From Taxillus chinensis (lineage: Eukaryota > Streptophyta > Magnoliopsida > Santalales > Loranthaceae): a DNA stretch of 64,000 bases. The notes under the pieces were generated by a model. It made no database searches. It saw nothing but the letters and a program-made list of their open reading frames with translations, and was not told the DNA's origin. This document shows, one piece after another, positions 32,569 to 45,050 of this stretch; within the stretch, counting starts at the first letter, position 1; each line of letters opens with the position of its first letter. The position numbers and the translations under genes were made by a program. Where the stretch lies: contig CM042085.1 of NCBI GenBank assembly GCA_023512835.1, positions 41,192,189 to 41,256,188 on the forward strand, written 5' to 3'.

Positions 32569-35500
32569 ATGGCAGAAGAAGCGGAGAATAGGTTCAATGG
32601 GTTGGAACAGTCATAACAAGAACTGAATGGAAGTATGCAAGCCCTACAGGGGCAAATGACCTTAGTTATGGACATGTTGGCAAAACTGACTGGAGAAAGA
32701 GAAAGGATCCCAACAGGAGGAACCATAAATCACCATCCAGAGCAGGGACATGAGGCTAGTCTGCCACCCAACCTGGCTCCAATCCAGATACCCACATATC
32801 ACCCTACAATGGCACAACCCCCAACTCCAAATCAAACTCACTTCACTATGCCAGCATCAGGACATGCAATGGAAGTGGTGGGATTCCTAGCTCCTAAAGA
32901 AAACATGGAGTCTCCCGTTAGTCTCCTGTTCTAAGACGACTGGAGGAAAGACTGAAAGCCGTAGAAGGCATCAACAGCTATGACATAACCAGCCCACAAG
33001 ACTTATGCTTAGTCCCTGGAGTGGTGCTACCACCAAAGTTCAAAATGCCAGAGTTTGAGAAGTTTAACGGGACCCGGTGTCCAAAGACACATCTAGCCAT
33101 GTATTGTCAAAAGATGGCTGCTTATGCTAGTGAAGACAAGCTCCTCATGCATTGTTTCCAGGAAAGCCTAACTGGGGCATTCCTTCGCTGGAACTTTCAA
33201 CTGAATGGCAACCATATCAAGACCTGGAAGGAGTTAGCCACGTCCTTTTTGGCACAATACAAACATATCACGGAGCTCGCACTGGACCGATTGACCCTAC
33301 AGTCCTTAGAAAAGGGGGCTGAGGAAACTTTCAAGGACTATGCCAGGAGATGGAGAGAGACTGCCTTAGAGGTTCAACCCCCCCTCACTGAAAGAGAACT
33401 CACTACTCTTTTTATCAATACGCTAAAAGGGGTCTACTACGAGAAGCTGATTGGTAAAATCTCTAGTAGCTTTGCTGACTTGGTCGCATCAGGTGAACGA
33501 GTCGAGAGTGGAATTAAAGGAGGAAAGCTAAAGGGTGATGTTGCAGAGACATCGAAAAAGTTCCAACCACTAGCAGGAAAAAAGAAGGAAGGTGAGACCA
33601 ATCTGGTATATCCGTCAAGCCCAACGGTACAACCGGCATTCTACCAAGCGCCAGGGTACTATAAAGGATCACCTGTAGCCAGCTATGTTGCGCCTGCGCC
33701 AACCCCCCAATTCATGCCATACTTGCCGCAAGGAGGGTTTCCTTTTCCATATCCAATGGCCCCTAACCCGTTTCAACCAAGAGCGCCATACCTAGAGCAA
33801 CCAAGGGCAGCAATTCAGGAAGGTCCAAGGGCCCCATTCCAAGGACAGGGGCAACCGAGGGCCCAGACCCAGTATGCAGGAACGAATCAGGCTCCTCGTC
33901 GACCACGACAAGAGTTTGACCTGATTCCAATGACATATGCTGAATTATACCCTTGGGAGAAATAAGGTCTCCTCCCCCAGCTTGGTATAAACCCGATGCC
34001 AAATGCGAGTATCATGCTAGTGGAGCAGGACATGATATTGAAAATTGCATAACATTCAAAAAGAAGGTTTAGGCATTAAAAGATGCAAAGTGGCTAGATT
34101 TTTCTGCACTGACTGGGACGCCAAATGTAAACAGTAATCCGCTCCCAGAACATTCACACGATGTCGCTAATATAACAATAGAAGGAAAGCTAGAGAAGGT
34201 TTCACAAATACAAATGGAGAAGAGATATTTGTTTAACCTATTACTGGAGCATGGATATATACTTTCCAAAGATACATCAGAGGTAGTGAAGGGTATAGAG
34301 TGGGAGAAACAATGCCCTTATCACGAGATGTCACAGGGACATGACATTGAGCAATGTAGTGAGTTCGCCAGCATGGCACAAAAGCTCATGGACCAGAGGA
34401 TGATAGAATTCTCAAGAGGAGAGACGGACAATCAAAGCTACATGATCCAAGGAGACAATTCATACAAATCACCATGGGTACCAACGCCCCTTGTCTTGAA
34501 TGTTAAGACTCCAGAAGTCCCGCTACTGCCACATGGAATTAGGCCTCTCATCATCCATGTCGCCAATCCCGTGTCAGACAAGGAGGAGAGAACCGACATC
34601 CCACAATTGCCTCATGGCATTGCACCTCTCACTATAGGTGTTCCTGCTCCTTTCCCCTACAAGACAGACAAGGCAGTCCCACGGAACTACAGTTGCGAAA
34701 TAGTCCAGGGAGCCATCGCAACAGAAAAGAGAACTAGGAGCGGTAAGGCTTATGCCCCTGATATGGTGGATAAAGCAAGGAAGGAAAAAACTGTGGAACT
34801 AGACATTGAGCCAATGCTGGAGCCAACTACGAAAGGAGCACCAGTCACTGAAGGAGAGGTAGCAGAATTTTTGAAACTCATGAAGCAGAGCGAGTATAAC
34901 ATTGTGGATCAGCTAAGTCGACAATAGGCTCATATCTCATTGCTCTCATTAATGATGGATTCCCAACCTCATCAGGAAGCACTACTGAAAGTTCTGAGCC
35001 AAGCCTATGTTCCTCCGACCATCTCAGTAGCGAATGTGGATGGACTCACCAGTAACCTCATCATGAACAACATCATTAGCTTTGGAGATGACGAGCTTCC
35101 ACAGGAAGGAAAGGGGCACATAAAAGCTCTGCATATTACTTTCAAATGTAAAGAGCATACCATAGCATGAGTACTCATTGACAACGGCTCCGCCTTGAAC
35201 ATCATGCCATTACATATACTATAACAGCTTCCAATTGATGCATCTTATATGCGTCCTTGTACGATGAAGGTACAGGCATTCGATGGAGGCAAACGTGATG
35301 TGGTGGGAACTCTAGACATTCCACTCCTGATTGGACCAGTTACTTTTACGGTGGAATTTCAGGTAATAGACATTACACCATATTATAGCTGTTTGTTGGG
35401 AAGACCCTAGATCCACATGGCGGGAGCAGTGCCCTCTAGCCTCCATCAAAAAATGAAATTTGTGATGGGAGACCATCTCATTTGCGTCTCTGGAGAAACA

Positions 35501-36021
35501 AGTTTCCTCGTCACCAAACTTGTATCAGTCCCATATATTAAAAACAATGAGGATGTACCAGAATGTTCCTATCGATCCTTTGAGGTCGTGAACATCACTT
35601 CTGTACCAAGCTATCACCCCTCGAAGGCATCAAATAGGGTTACAAACTAGGGCAAGGATTGGGCCCGAAAGCTCAGGGGATCCAGGAACCGTTGACCATC
35701 CAAGAAAATACCGAGAAGTTTGGGTTGGGCTGCATACCTACTAGAGCTAACAAACAGAGGGCAGCTATCAAAAAGAAGGAAATCAGAATGGCAAAGTTGT
35801 AGAAGAGGCCGGTATAGGAAGAAAAGAGGAGCTTTCCCCCCTTAAATGTTACATTCCGGAGTGGTGGGTTCATCCACAACATCCAACCTGAGCCCATGAC
35901 AGAGTTTGTAGCCGCATTAGATGCAGACGAGCAGGTGCTGAGCAAGATGACTCTGGTGGTGCAAGGGGTTCCCAACCAGCCATTGAACAATTGGACCAGC
36001 CTGGGCCTCCCCATAATGTAA
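32569..36021 (+). pseudogene. Ogre gag-protease
   Basis: ATG at 32569, with TAA 15 codons later replacing a Gln codon. Gag: LPPKFKMPEFEKFNGTRC and FKDYARRWRETALEVQPPL (33021-33400), Pro/Tyr/Gln-rich tail. An 11-bp tandem duplication (32909-32919 / 32920-32930) shifts the frame. A deletion of about 40 bp near 33950 (relative to element 1) shifts it again. The second half (34010-35650) holds HDIENCITFKKKV, CPYHEMSQGHDIEQC and an aspartic protease with VLIDNGSALNIMPL (about 35171-35212). A Gly-rich stretch GQGLGPKAQG (about 35651) resembles the G-patch of these elements. Stops include TGA 35168 and several TAG. Ends SLGLPIM at 36018. Cleaves the polyprotein when intact. Confidence 0.85.
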
Positions 36022-36200
36022 TGCCTAAGGGGTCACTGGGATTTAATGTATTCTATTTAATGTCTTTTCAAGCTATGAACATTGGTTTTCCTTAAACCTT
36101 TTCAATAAAATGTACTTTCTTCAAATCTTTCATGGTGCATTACATTCATGACATATGCATATCATATTTAGTTACCAACTTGTCATTCTCTTATAAACAG
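36018..36200 (+). other. Probable intron between gag-pro and pol
   Basis: GTAATG at 36018 and ...TCTTATAAACAG ending at 36200 make a 183-nt AT-rich interval with U-rich 3' part (CATTCTCTTATAAACAG). Joining AT (36016-36017) to G (36201) restores a Met codon and moves gag-pro exactly into the pol frame (YRNVNENIV..). Ogre elements are known to splice an intron at this place. The predicted splice sites are read by eye. Confidence 0.65.
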
Positions 36201-39200
36201 GTATCGCAATGTCAATGAAAACATAGTATGTGAAAGTGAAACGAGATGCCTAAGGTTTGACCAAAGTCCAAACTAGGAGCAGTCAGTGTTTGAAGCAGAT
36301 GAGAATGAGGTAGAGGAGACACCCGAGCTACCAGGAGAGATCATACGCTTATTGGAAAGAGAAGATCGTTTACCCATTCCAAATGAAGACCCAGTAGAGA
36401 CGGTGAATTTGGGGACCGCAACCGAACCAAGAGACTTAAGGATAGGGTCCTTAATAGCCGATGACATGAAGAAACAATTAGTTGAGCTATTAAGGAACTA
36501 CATCAATGTGTTTGCATGATCATATCAAGATATGCCGGGATTAGACACAGACATAGTGCAGCATCACATACCATTGAAGCCTAAATGCAAGCCAGTTCAG
36601 CAGAAATTAAGAAGAATGAGACTGGAGATGCTACTAAAGATTAAAGAGGAGGTCAGAAAGCAATGGGACGCAGGTTTTCTAAGTGTCTCCCACTATCCAA
36701 AATGGGTGGCCAATGTTGTACTAGTACCAAAGAAAGGAGGCAAGGTCCGCATGTGTGTCAATTACAGAGATTTGAACTGGGCCAGTCCGAAGGATAACTT
36801 CCCACTTCCTCATATTGATACCCTAGTAGATAACACAGCAAAGCATGCTCTATTCTCGTTCATGGATGGCTTCTCGGGCTATAATCAGATTCGTATGGCC
36901 CCCGAACACAAGGAGAGGACCACGTTCATGACACTTTGGGGCACATTCTGTTATAATGTGATGTCGTTTGGTTTGAAGAATGCAGGAGCAACCTATCAAC
37001 GAGCCATGGTGACCCTATTCCATGATATGATGTATAAAGAAGTCAAAGTATATGTGGACGACATGATAGCCAAATCACGAAGAATTGAAGATCACATTGA
37101 AGTACTCCGTAAGCTCTTCAACAAGCTACGAAAATATTATCTGAAATTGAACCCCGAAAAATGCACTTTCGGAGCCATGTCGGGAAAACTGTTGGGTTTC
37201 ATTGTGAGCTAAAAAGGAGTTGAAATCGATCCAGATAAAGTTCAAGCTATCCAAGAGATGCCACCACCACGAACCATCAAGGAGGTCACAGGATTCCTCA
37301 GGCGACTGAATTACATTGCTCGATTTATTTCCCAATTGACAGCCACATGTGAACCCATTTTCAAGACTTTATGAAAGAACAATCCAGAAATTTGGAATGA
37401 CAAGTGTCAAGAAGCTTTTGACAAGATTAAGCAATATCTGTCTAATCCACCTATTTTGGTCCCACCAGTACCAAATAGACCTCTGATCTTATATTTGACC
37501 ATTCAGGAGTCATCAATGGGTTGTGTTTTAGGGCAACATGATTCTACAGGAAACAAGGAGCAGGCCATTTATTATCTAAGCAAGAAATTCACCATCAATG
37601 AAGAAAACTACACACCATTAGAGAAAACATGTTGCGCCCTTGTCTGGATAACAAGAAGATTGAGGCAGTACACTCTTTATCATACTACGTGGCTGATTTC
37701 AAGACATGCTCCGCTCAAATATCTCTTAAAAAAACCATCCATTTTAGGAAGAATCGCCAAATGGCAGCTGATCTTGTCAGAATATGATATCATCTACGTG
37801 CCTTAAAAAGCCATAAAAGGAAGTGCGATAGCTGATTACTTGGAAGACAGAGCATTAGAAGACTATGAGCCTATGACTATAGGCTTTCCTGACGAGCATA
37901 TCAACATCCTTATGGCAGAAGTATCAGACATATGGACGATGTGGTTTGATGGAGCCTCCAGCCTCTTAGGGCACGGCATCGGGGCCATCCTGATATCTCC
38001 AAAAGGCGAACATTTCCCGATGGCAGCCAAGTTAACCTTCCATTGTACCAACAATATAGCAGAATATGAGGCCTGTGTGATGGGACTTCAAGAAGCAATT
38101 AGCAAAGACATAAAAAATTTACGAGTATTTGGTGATTCTGCGCTCATCATTTTTCAAGTAAGGGGAGAATGGGAAACTCGAAATCACAAGTTAATTCCAT
38201 ATCAAAAATATGTTACGGAGTTAGCTGAGCAGTTCGATGACATCACATTTGAGCATATGCCCAGAGAATGTAATCAGCTTCCTGATGTACTGGCAACTCT
38301 AGCCTCCCTCCTTCGGCTAGACACAAAGTTGGAAGTTCAGTCTTTCGATATCCGCATACAAGATACTCTTGCACATTGTATGGCCATTGAAGGAAATATA
38401 GAGGAAAAACCTTGGTACAACGATATCAGATAATATTTGCTTAAGCAAGAGTACCCAGCAGAGGCTTTTGAGTTTGATAAAAGAAATATCCGAAGGTCTG
38501 CATCCAACTATTATTTCGATGGCTCGCTACTGTATAAGAGAAACCATGATATGGTATTACTGCGGTGTGTGGCAAAGGAAGAGTCAATACAGATAATGAA
38601 AGAAGTGCATGAAGGGGAATGCGGTTCGCATGCAAACGGACATGCATTAACAAGACAAATCATGCGAATGGGCTATTATTGGGTCACCATGGAGAAAGAT
38701 TGCATTGAATATGTGCGCAAATGCCTCAAGTGTCAAATTTATAGTGATAAGATCCAAGTACCACCATCCAAACTACATGTGATGGTTTCCCCATGGCCGT
38801 TCTCACTTTGGGGCATCGACGTTATTGGACCAATATCTCCGAAAGCTTCCAATGGTCATCGTTTCATTTTGGTGGCCATCGATTACTTTACCAAGTGGGT
38901 AGAAGCAGCATCATATGCTAGTGTTACACAAGCTGTGGTACTTAGATTTATGCGGAATAACATTATATGTCGATATGGGCTTCCAGAGCAGATCATCACA
39001 GACAATGCCGCCAACTTGAACAGTCGGATGATGGGTAAGTTATGTGAAACATACAAAATTCAACATCACAACTCAACTCCCTATCGCCCCAAGATGAATG
39101 GAGGAGTCGAGGCAGCCAATAAGAACATTAAAAACATTATCAGAAAGATGACCGAGACATACAAAGATTGGCACGAGAAGCTACCATATGCTTTGTATGC

Positions 39201-39660
39201 TTACCGCACCTCGGTACGTACATCAACTGGGGCAACTCCGTTTTCTTTGGTTTATGGTATGGAAGCAGTTCTACCTGTTGAAGTAGAGATACCTTCCCTC
39301 CGAGTACTCAAGGATAATCAACTCGAAGAAGCAGAATGGGCCCGAAGCCGTTATGATCAATTAAATTTAATTGAAGGCAAGTGTTTGGTAGCAGTTTGTC
39401 GAGGACAGCTGTATCAACAGAGAATAATGAATAATTACAATAAAAAGGTGAAGCCTAGAAGCTTTCAAGAGGGTGCTCTCGTCCTCAAGAAGATCTTACC
39501 AATCCAGCATGACCATAGAGGCAAGTGGACTCCTAATTATGAAGGCTCATATGTTGTGAAAAAAACATTCTCAGGAGGCGCATTGATCCTTTCCAAAATG
39601 GATGGAGATGAGTTTCCTAATCCGGTGAATAGCAATGCCGTCAAAAAGTTTTATGCTTAA
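36201..39660 (+). pseudogene. Ogre pol: RT, dual RNase H, integrase
   Basis: One frame to TAA 39658-39660, with internal stops at about 36271, 36517, 37210, 37372, 37804 and 38431. RT: PHIDTLVDNTAKHALFSFMD, YNQIRMAPEHKERTTF, and VYVDDMIAKS (about 37051). First RNase H: 37456-37806 (LILYLTIQESSMGCVLGQ). A second, archaeal-type RNase H with WFDGASS, NIAEYEA and GDSALII (37940-38150) is the Tat/Ogre hallmark. Integrase: zinc finger H..H..CLKCQ (38610-38740), GIDVIGP (D), IITDNAANLN (D), GGVEAANKN (E), and a C-terminal YEGSYVVKK-like region. It reverse-transcribes and inserts the element; now inactive. Confidence 0.93.
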
Positions 39661-40800
39661 CTCTCATACCTCCCAACAAGACTCACATTCCTGTAATGAG
39701 CGGACTTAGTGAAAACCCGAAAGGGTATCAAGGGTAAAATACAAAGCTCCAATAAAAGACAAAAAAGAAACAAGGGCGGACTTGGTGAAAACCCGAAAGG
39801 GCATCAAGGGTAAAATACAAAGCCAACAATAAATCCTGAAGGATAAAATCAGTCAGAAGTTGAAAGGATCAGAAGCTCAAAAAATAAGGTTCTTTGCAAA
39901 TAATGGAAGCAACATCATCCAGCAGCAGCAACTGCAAACAGTGGAAGACTTGGTCAAGCACACTAAAATCAAATTTGTACATTATGCTTTTAAGACTTGT
40001 AATTCTGTTTATCGAATGATAACAAGTGGCATTTTATATGATATAAGTATGTTTTGTGGAATTAAACCGACAAAAACCTATTTTCATCTCCCTAATCATG
40101 TTTCATCATCTTCATCTCACATTTAATTAGAATATTTTAAATCCCCAGTAAGCTCCTTTGGCATTACCTTATGAGTTAGGACAAGCTCGAAAACCTCAAA
40201 CCAGTCAAGCTCCTCAACTCAGAGTACCAATATCTACATGGAGTACTAACATATCCAACCTATGCCCAAGTCAAGCTCCTCAACACAGCGGGGCTAAGTC
40301 AACCAAGCCCCCAATCCACAAAAAGGGAGTTCCCCGGCAAAGATGGAAAGGTCCCCCCAGCCCAGAGAGGAAAAGAGTTCCCTAACAAATTGGATGTTAA
40401 CCAAACTCTCCAGCAGCATGGAGATGAACCCCCAACGCACATTGGGTCATTAGCCATACATTTCACTATGCATCCCCGCATACACCACATTGCATTCCAT
40501 GCATTATTTGCATTCATTCAGCATATTCTGCAATTTCAGGAATGTCATCGTCTCTGAAGATCCCAAAAGCTCATCCAGCAAGCTGCTCATTGAACTTCTC
40601 CTCCTCTAAAAGTTTCCTCTGTTCAATTCTACAAGTCTTTCTTGAGCCATTTCCTCAAAGCACCCTTTTGACACTCAAACAAACTTCCCCTCCTTTTCGG
40701 GTCACCTCGTAGAGTGATCTCCTTGAGTGAACTCATAGAGGGAGCCCGAGTTGGGTGGCCTCCTAAACTCATTAATCCCTCAAAACATTTCTCCCAAATA
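39661..40800 (+). other. Ogre 3' untranslated region
   Basis: No gene recognised. It contains two copies of a block of about 77 bp (from about 39699 and 39775) with GCGGACTT.GTGAAAACCCG and AAGGGTAAAATACAAAGC. A coding-like stretch of 88 codons at 39860-40126 has no domain I recognise. At 40706-40748 a 40-bp stretch (TCGTAGAGTGATCTC..TAGAGGGAG) resembles part of the copia U3 at 6287-6330. Confidence 0.6.
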
Positions 40801-40812
40801 CCAATCGATGTT

Positions 40813-41280
40813 TCCGATTCAAGCCTGTCGTTGCTGTGGGCTTTACATTTTCAGTTCAAGCCTATCGTTACTGTGGGCTTTTTATTTTTCAGTTCATGCC
40901 TACCGTCGCTGTGGGATTTTCCATTGTCAGTTCAAGCCTATCATTACTGTGGGATTTTCATGTTTCAGTTCATGCCTACCGTTGTTGTGGGATTTCCCAT
41001 TTTCCATTTTCAGTTCAAGCCTATCGTTGTTGTGGGCTTTACATTTTCAGTTCAAGCCTATCATTGATGTGGGCTTTTCATTCTTTAGTTCATGCCTATC
41101 ATTGCTGTGGGCTTTTCAATTTTCAGTTCAAGCCTATTATGTTGCTGTAGGCTTTCAATATTCAGTCCAAGCCTATCGTTACCGTAGGCTATCGATTTTT
41201 AGTTCAAGCCTATCATCGCTGTGGGCTTTCAATTTTCAGTTCGAGCCTATCTTTGCTGTAGGCTTTCCATTTCCAGTATC
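40813..41280 (+). repeat. Minisatellite, about 37-bp unit x 12
   Basis: Twelve units built on TTCAAGCCTATCGTTGCTG and TGGGCTTTTCATTTTCAG. Variant units with TTCATGCCTACC alternate with TTCAAGCCTATC. Because the unit contains no stop in any forward frame and is not a multiple of three, all three plus frames remain open across it (110-180 codons). Tandem repeats between pol and the 3' LTR are common in Ogre elements. Confidence 0.92.
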
Positions 41281-41340
41281 TTTGTCTCGTGGGCGGTAAT
41301 CCTACGGCCTGTGCAACACGTTGTACACCCAACCATTACT

Positions 41341-42686
41341 TGTTGGATCAAGCCCAGAATTTGGATAATGCTGATAAAGCCTTATGTAATTTGATCTGAG
41401 ATCTTTTGTGTTTCTTTGATCGTTGCAGAAGATATGTTATTAATCCGGAGATACACTCGTGAGAGCAAAGCTAAGGACAGGATACATAATCCTGATCTGG
41501 ACAAGAGTGAGTTTCGTCAAACACTTGGTAAATAACCAAGTCACCAATACATACGGAATAAGGAACATTCGTGCGGACTAAGAACTTAAAAGCTACGGAT
41601 TACGGAATCTGTTCCTAATGCCTCAAACGGACTAAGTCAAACTGATGCGGAGTAAGAGTCTTGGTCTACAAGGTCGCACGAAGTAAAAGGTTTGACATGG
41701 AGTTAAAAAAAAAGTTAAGTCTTCCTCTCAAGCGAACTAAAGAAGACACAGAGTAAGGCATCCGAGTCTTTCATACATACGGAGTAAGGAAGTATTGATG
41801 CAGAATAAGGACCCGAGTCTTTATTCGCACGGAGTAAGGAAACTAGATTCGGAGTAAGGAATCCAGGCCACTCACTCAGACGGAGTAAGGAACTTACATA
41901 CGGAGTAAGGAACTTACATACGGAGTAAAGAACTTACATACGGAGTAACGAACTTACATGAAGAATAAGGAAGCGCTGACACGAACTAAGGATTCCAGTA
42001 CCTAATAGATATGGAGTAAGCAACCACTGACACGGAGTAAGGTTCCGAGCTTTATTAGCAACGGAGTAAGGAAAATTACACCGGACCAAGAAGATGCTAC
42101 TTCAAACTACCGCATTTAAAGTTATCAGCTCATGGTGTCCCGATGTAAGACAAACTCGTTGAGAACCTGAAGAATCTTACACGTGGATCACCCGGATATG
42201 TGGACACAACCTCAATTATATTTGGGAACCCACAAAGGCACTTATACTCTTCAAACCCAAGATCTTGAGCTCCACAAACCGCAGCAGTCAAGGCAGAGAG
42301 ATTACCGAGGAATAGTTAGTGCTGAACGCATTCCGGAACTACAAGTTCTAAGGTTGTCTCTTAGGAATGTTTGTATAAATACTCATACTTGTACATTTGT
42401 GTATGAGACGTGTGTAAGCAAGCCAAGATCAACCCTGTGTATGCACAAGAGTTCAAAAGATAGAATTAGGCTAGTGTGTGAATCCCTTTGTAAACAGAGT
42501 GTAAGAGAGTCTTGCTTCTATTTTGTTGTATTTATCTTTTGATAATAAAACAAAATACTTCCACTATCTGGTTATCTTCTGCAGTGATTCTATCACTTAA
42601 CTGGATAAGTGTTTGTGTCTTAAGAGATTAGAAAGAGTTTCGATAAGAGCCTATTCACCCCCCCTCTAGGCTCCAAGGGACCATCA
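41341..42686 (+). repeat. Sirevirus 5' LTR (1346 bp)
   Basis: TGTTGGATCAAGCCC to GGGACCATCA. U3 holds scattered CGGAGTAAGGA units (41520-42075). TATAAATA at 42374-42381. A poly-C tract (TTCACCCCCCCTCTAGG) lies in U5. Confidence 0.95.
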
Positions 42687-42688
42687 AG

Positions 42689-42700
42689 TGGTATCAGAGC
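42689..42700 (+). other. Primer binding site, initiator tRNA-Met
   Basis: TGGTATCAGAGC, two bases after the 5' LTR. Confidence 0.95.
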
Positions 42701-42747
42701 AAGTTCTATTTGTTCTAAATAGAGATCACACTCTTTCGCTCTCAGCA

Positions 42748-45050
42748 ATGGCCGAAGAAAGCAGTATGCTATTCAACACTTGCCTTAACTCCGGAGGTGC
42801 ACAAGAGCCCATCCCGAATCGAAGCAGCAGTGAAAACGTCGACCCACCTCAACCTGCTGCTGCCTCCACTACTCAACCACGGAGTTCTGGTTTTACTCTG
42901 ACAAAACCGCCCAAATTCACACCTGAGCTTTTCTCCCAGTGGAAAGCTCACATGAAGATGTTCATGGTATGCCATGACCATCTCATGTGGCCCTGTCTTC
43001 ATCAGGAGATTCCAATTCCGATGACAATTGGAGAACATGGAGTTAGAAGGCCAAAGACGGATGCCGAACTTACCAACGATGAAAGAGCCTGGCAGTGCGC
43101 TAGCGAAAAGGCTCTGGCTTACGTTACATCGTCTTTGGATTCCGAGGCTTTCCCGGACGTCCAGGGCTGCACAACAGCAAAAGCTGTCTGGGATAAACTG
43201 ACAATCCTCTATGAGGGGAGTCAGTCCCAGATGCAGAACGTTATCTGTACTCTCATGCAAAACTTTGAGAGTTTCAATCATAAACCAGGTGAATCACTCG
43301 AAAGCATCTATCGGAGATTTGGCAAGCTCATTCTTGAGCTGAAGACTGTCAATGAGCATTATTCTCAATCTCAGATCAATGACAAGTTCTTTCGCTCCTT
43401 GCCGGATCGATACTACTCCAAACAACTCCAGATGCAATCAGACAAAAACTGGCAGTATGTTCCCCTTGAAGAACTATATGGAGAGCTGCGGACTCATGAA
43501 GTCAGGTTTAAGTACTCTGACCGGGATGAGAAAATAGCTTGGAAAGAAAAGGGGGTAGCTCTCAAAGCTACGGAATGTTTAAACTTACTGAGGAATGATG
43601 ATACGGACGCGTCCGAGAATTCTGATTCTGACGAGGAGGAGGAGATAGCTCTTCTCGTCAAATCCTTTGAGCGATTCCTACGGAAAAGCAGAAAAGGATT
43701 CAGGAGACGCTCATCATCATCTTTCCAAAGGAAGGAGAGACCGGAGTCCAGTTCCCAGGAATGCTACAACTGTGGGAAAACCGGTCATTGGGCCAAGGAC
43801 TGTAGATCCAAATCAAAAGTGGCCGAGAAAAGTGACAAGGTAACTCCTCGCCGCTCCACCTCAGACAACAGCAAGAACAAGAGGAAGGCGTTCGTGACAA
43901 AGTACATCAGTGGCTCGGAAGAAGAGGAGGAATCCTCGGATGATGAGCCAACTCCTAAGCCGAACGTCTGCCTCATGGCAAATACTGAGGTATCTTCTAT
44001 CTCTGAGCTCATGAGTCAATTAGAATCTCTTATTATTGAACGTGATCATGAAAAGAATGAGAGACAAATAATTACTCAAATGTACAAAGATGTGGAAAGT
44101 CAGAATAAACACCTTGAATTTACTATCACTAGACTTGAAAAGGACATAGCTGACTTCAGAGGAAAAGAGGCTTGGTATCATGATCTAAGCGCTGAAAATC
44201 ATCTGTTAAATACCAACCTAACGGGCCTAAAAGTTATTGTGAAACGACTCGAAAATGAACTAGAACAGGAAAGGGAAATAAATCGTAAGTGGCTAAAATC
44301 CGGGGAAATAGCCTCTACCTTTAGGACTGATCCTGACAACATCCGAGTCAAACCTGGCCTAGGTTCCGAACCATCGACTTCCATAGCTCAAGCTACTGAG
44401 TGTCCTCCAGATTTCACTCCAAAACTAACCAACTTATATCCTGTAGTACATCTAAACCGTTGGATGGTTTCATTTCAGGTGGCACCATAGTTTATGACTG
44501 TGGAGTTGAGGCTGTTACTGCTCTTCCCGAAGCAGTTGCACCCGTAACTAAAGATGAAGGGAAGGCTGCTGCAGTTAAAGCCAAAATTGTAGCACCCAAA
44601 AAGAAAGAAAAGGCTAAAGCTGACGCATCTAGGTCCAAGAGCGCGTCACCCAAACGCAATTGATTAGGCCACAGGGAACAGAGTAGAAAGTCTGTAAAAT
44701 CTAAGAGACCTGTATCCCCTGTTTGTACTCCGCATTATAGTGTCTGTTCCATCTGTAGGGAAATAGGTCATTATCACTATGAATGTTGGAGTTTATCTGA
44801 TAACTGGCTTTGTAATCAAATTCATACCAATAAAGATCAGTTAAATAAAAAGGGTTCTTCGAGCAAAACAAAATCTAAACCTCAAAGGAATATCTCTCCC
44901 AAGAAAACCCAAATAAAAGAGGCAGCTGAAACTAACAAGTTAAAGTCAACTTGGAGAGCTAAAAGTCCCAGCAAAATCAAATCCGGAACTGTTGACATTA
45001 CTGCTGCTCTCTCTAACCGCTCGAAACAAGTTTGGGCACCAAAAGTGTAA
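42748..45050 (+). pseudogene. Sirevirus gag with two CCHC knuckles
   Basis: ATG at 42748 in good context (GCAATGGCC); an upstream in-frame extension to 42688 is leader. The first 580 codons are open: Gag capsid region (FTLTKPPKFTPELFSQWKA, MTIGEHGVRRPKTDAELTND, SFNHKPGESLESIYRRFGKL), knuckle 1 CYNCGKTGHWAKDC (43762-43803), acidic GSEEEEESSDDEP, coiled coil (43970-44290). One T is missing near 44446 (CCTGTAGTACATC against CCTGTTAGTACATC in the right arm), so the frame shifts. The rest reads in the next frame, with a TGA at 44661-44663 and knuckle 2 CSICREIGHYHYEC (44745-44786), to TAA 45048-45050. Large gag with a basic tail fits Sireviruses. It would package element RNA. Confidence 0.93.

Noticed and set aside
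40714..41299. Three overlapping long ORFs
   Set aside because: They reflect a minisatellite unit without stops, not a gene.
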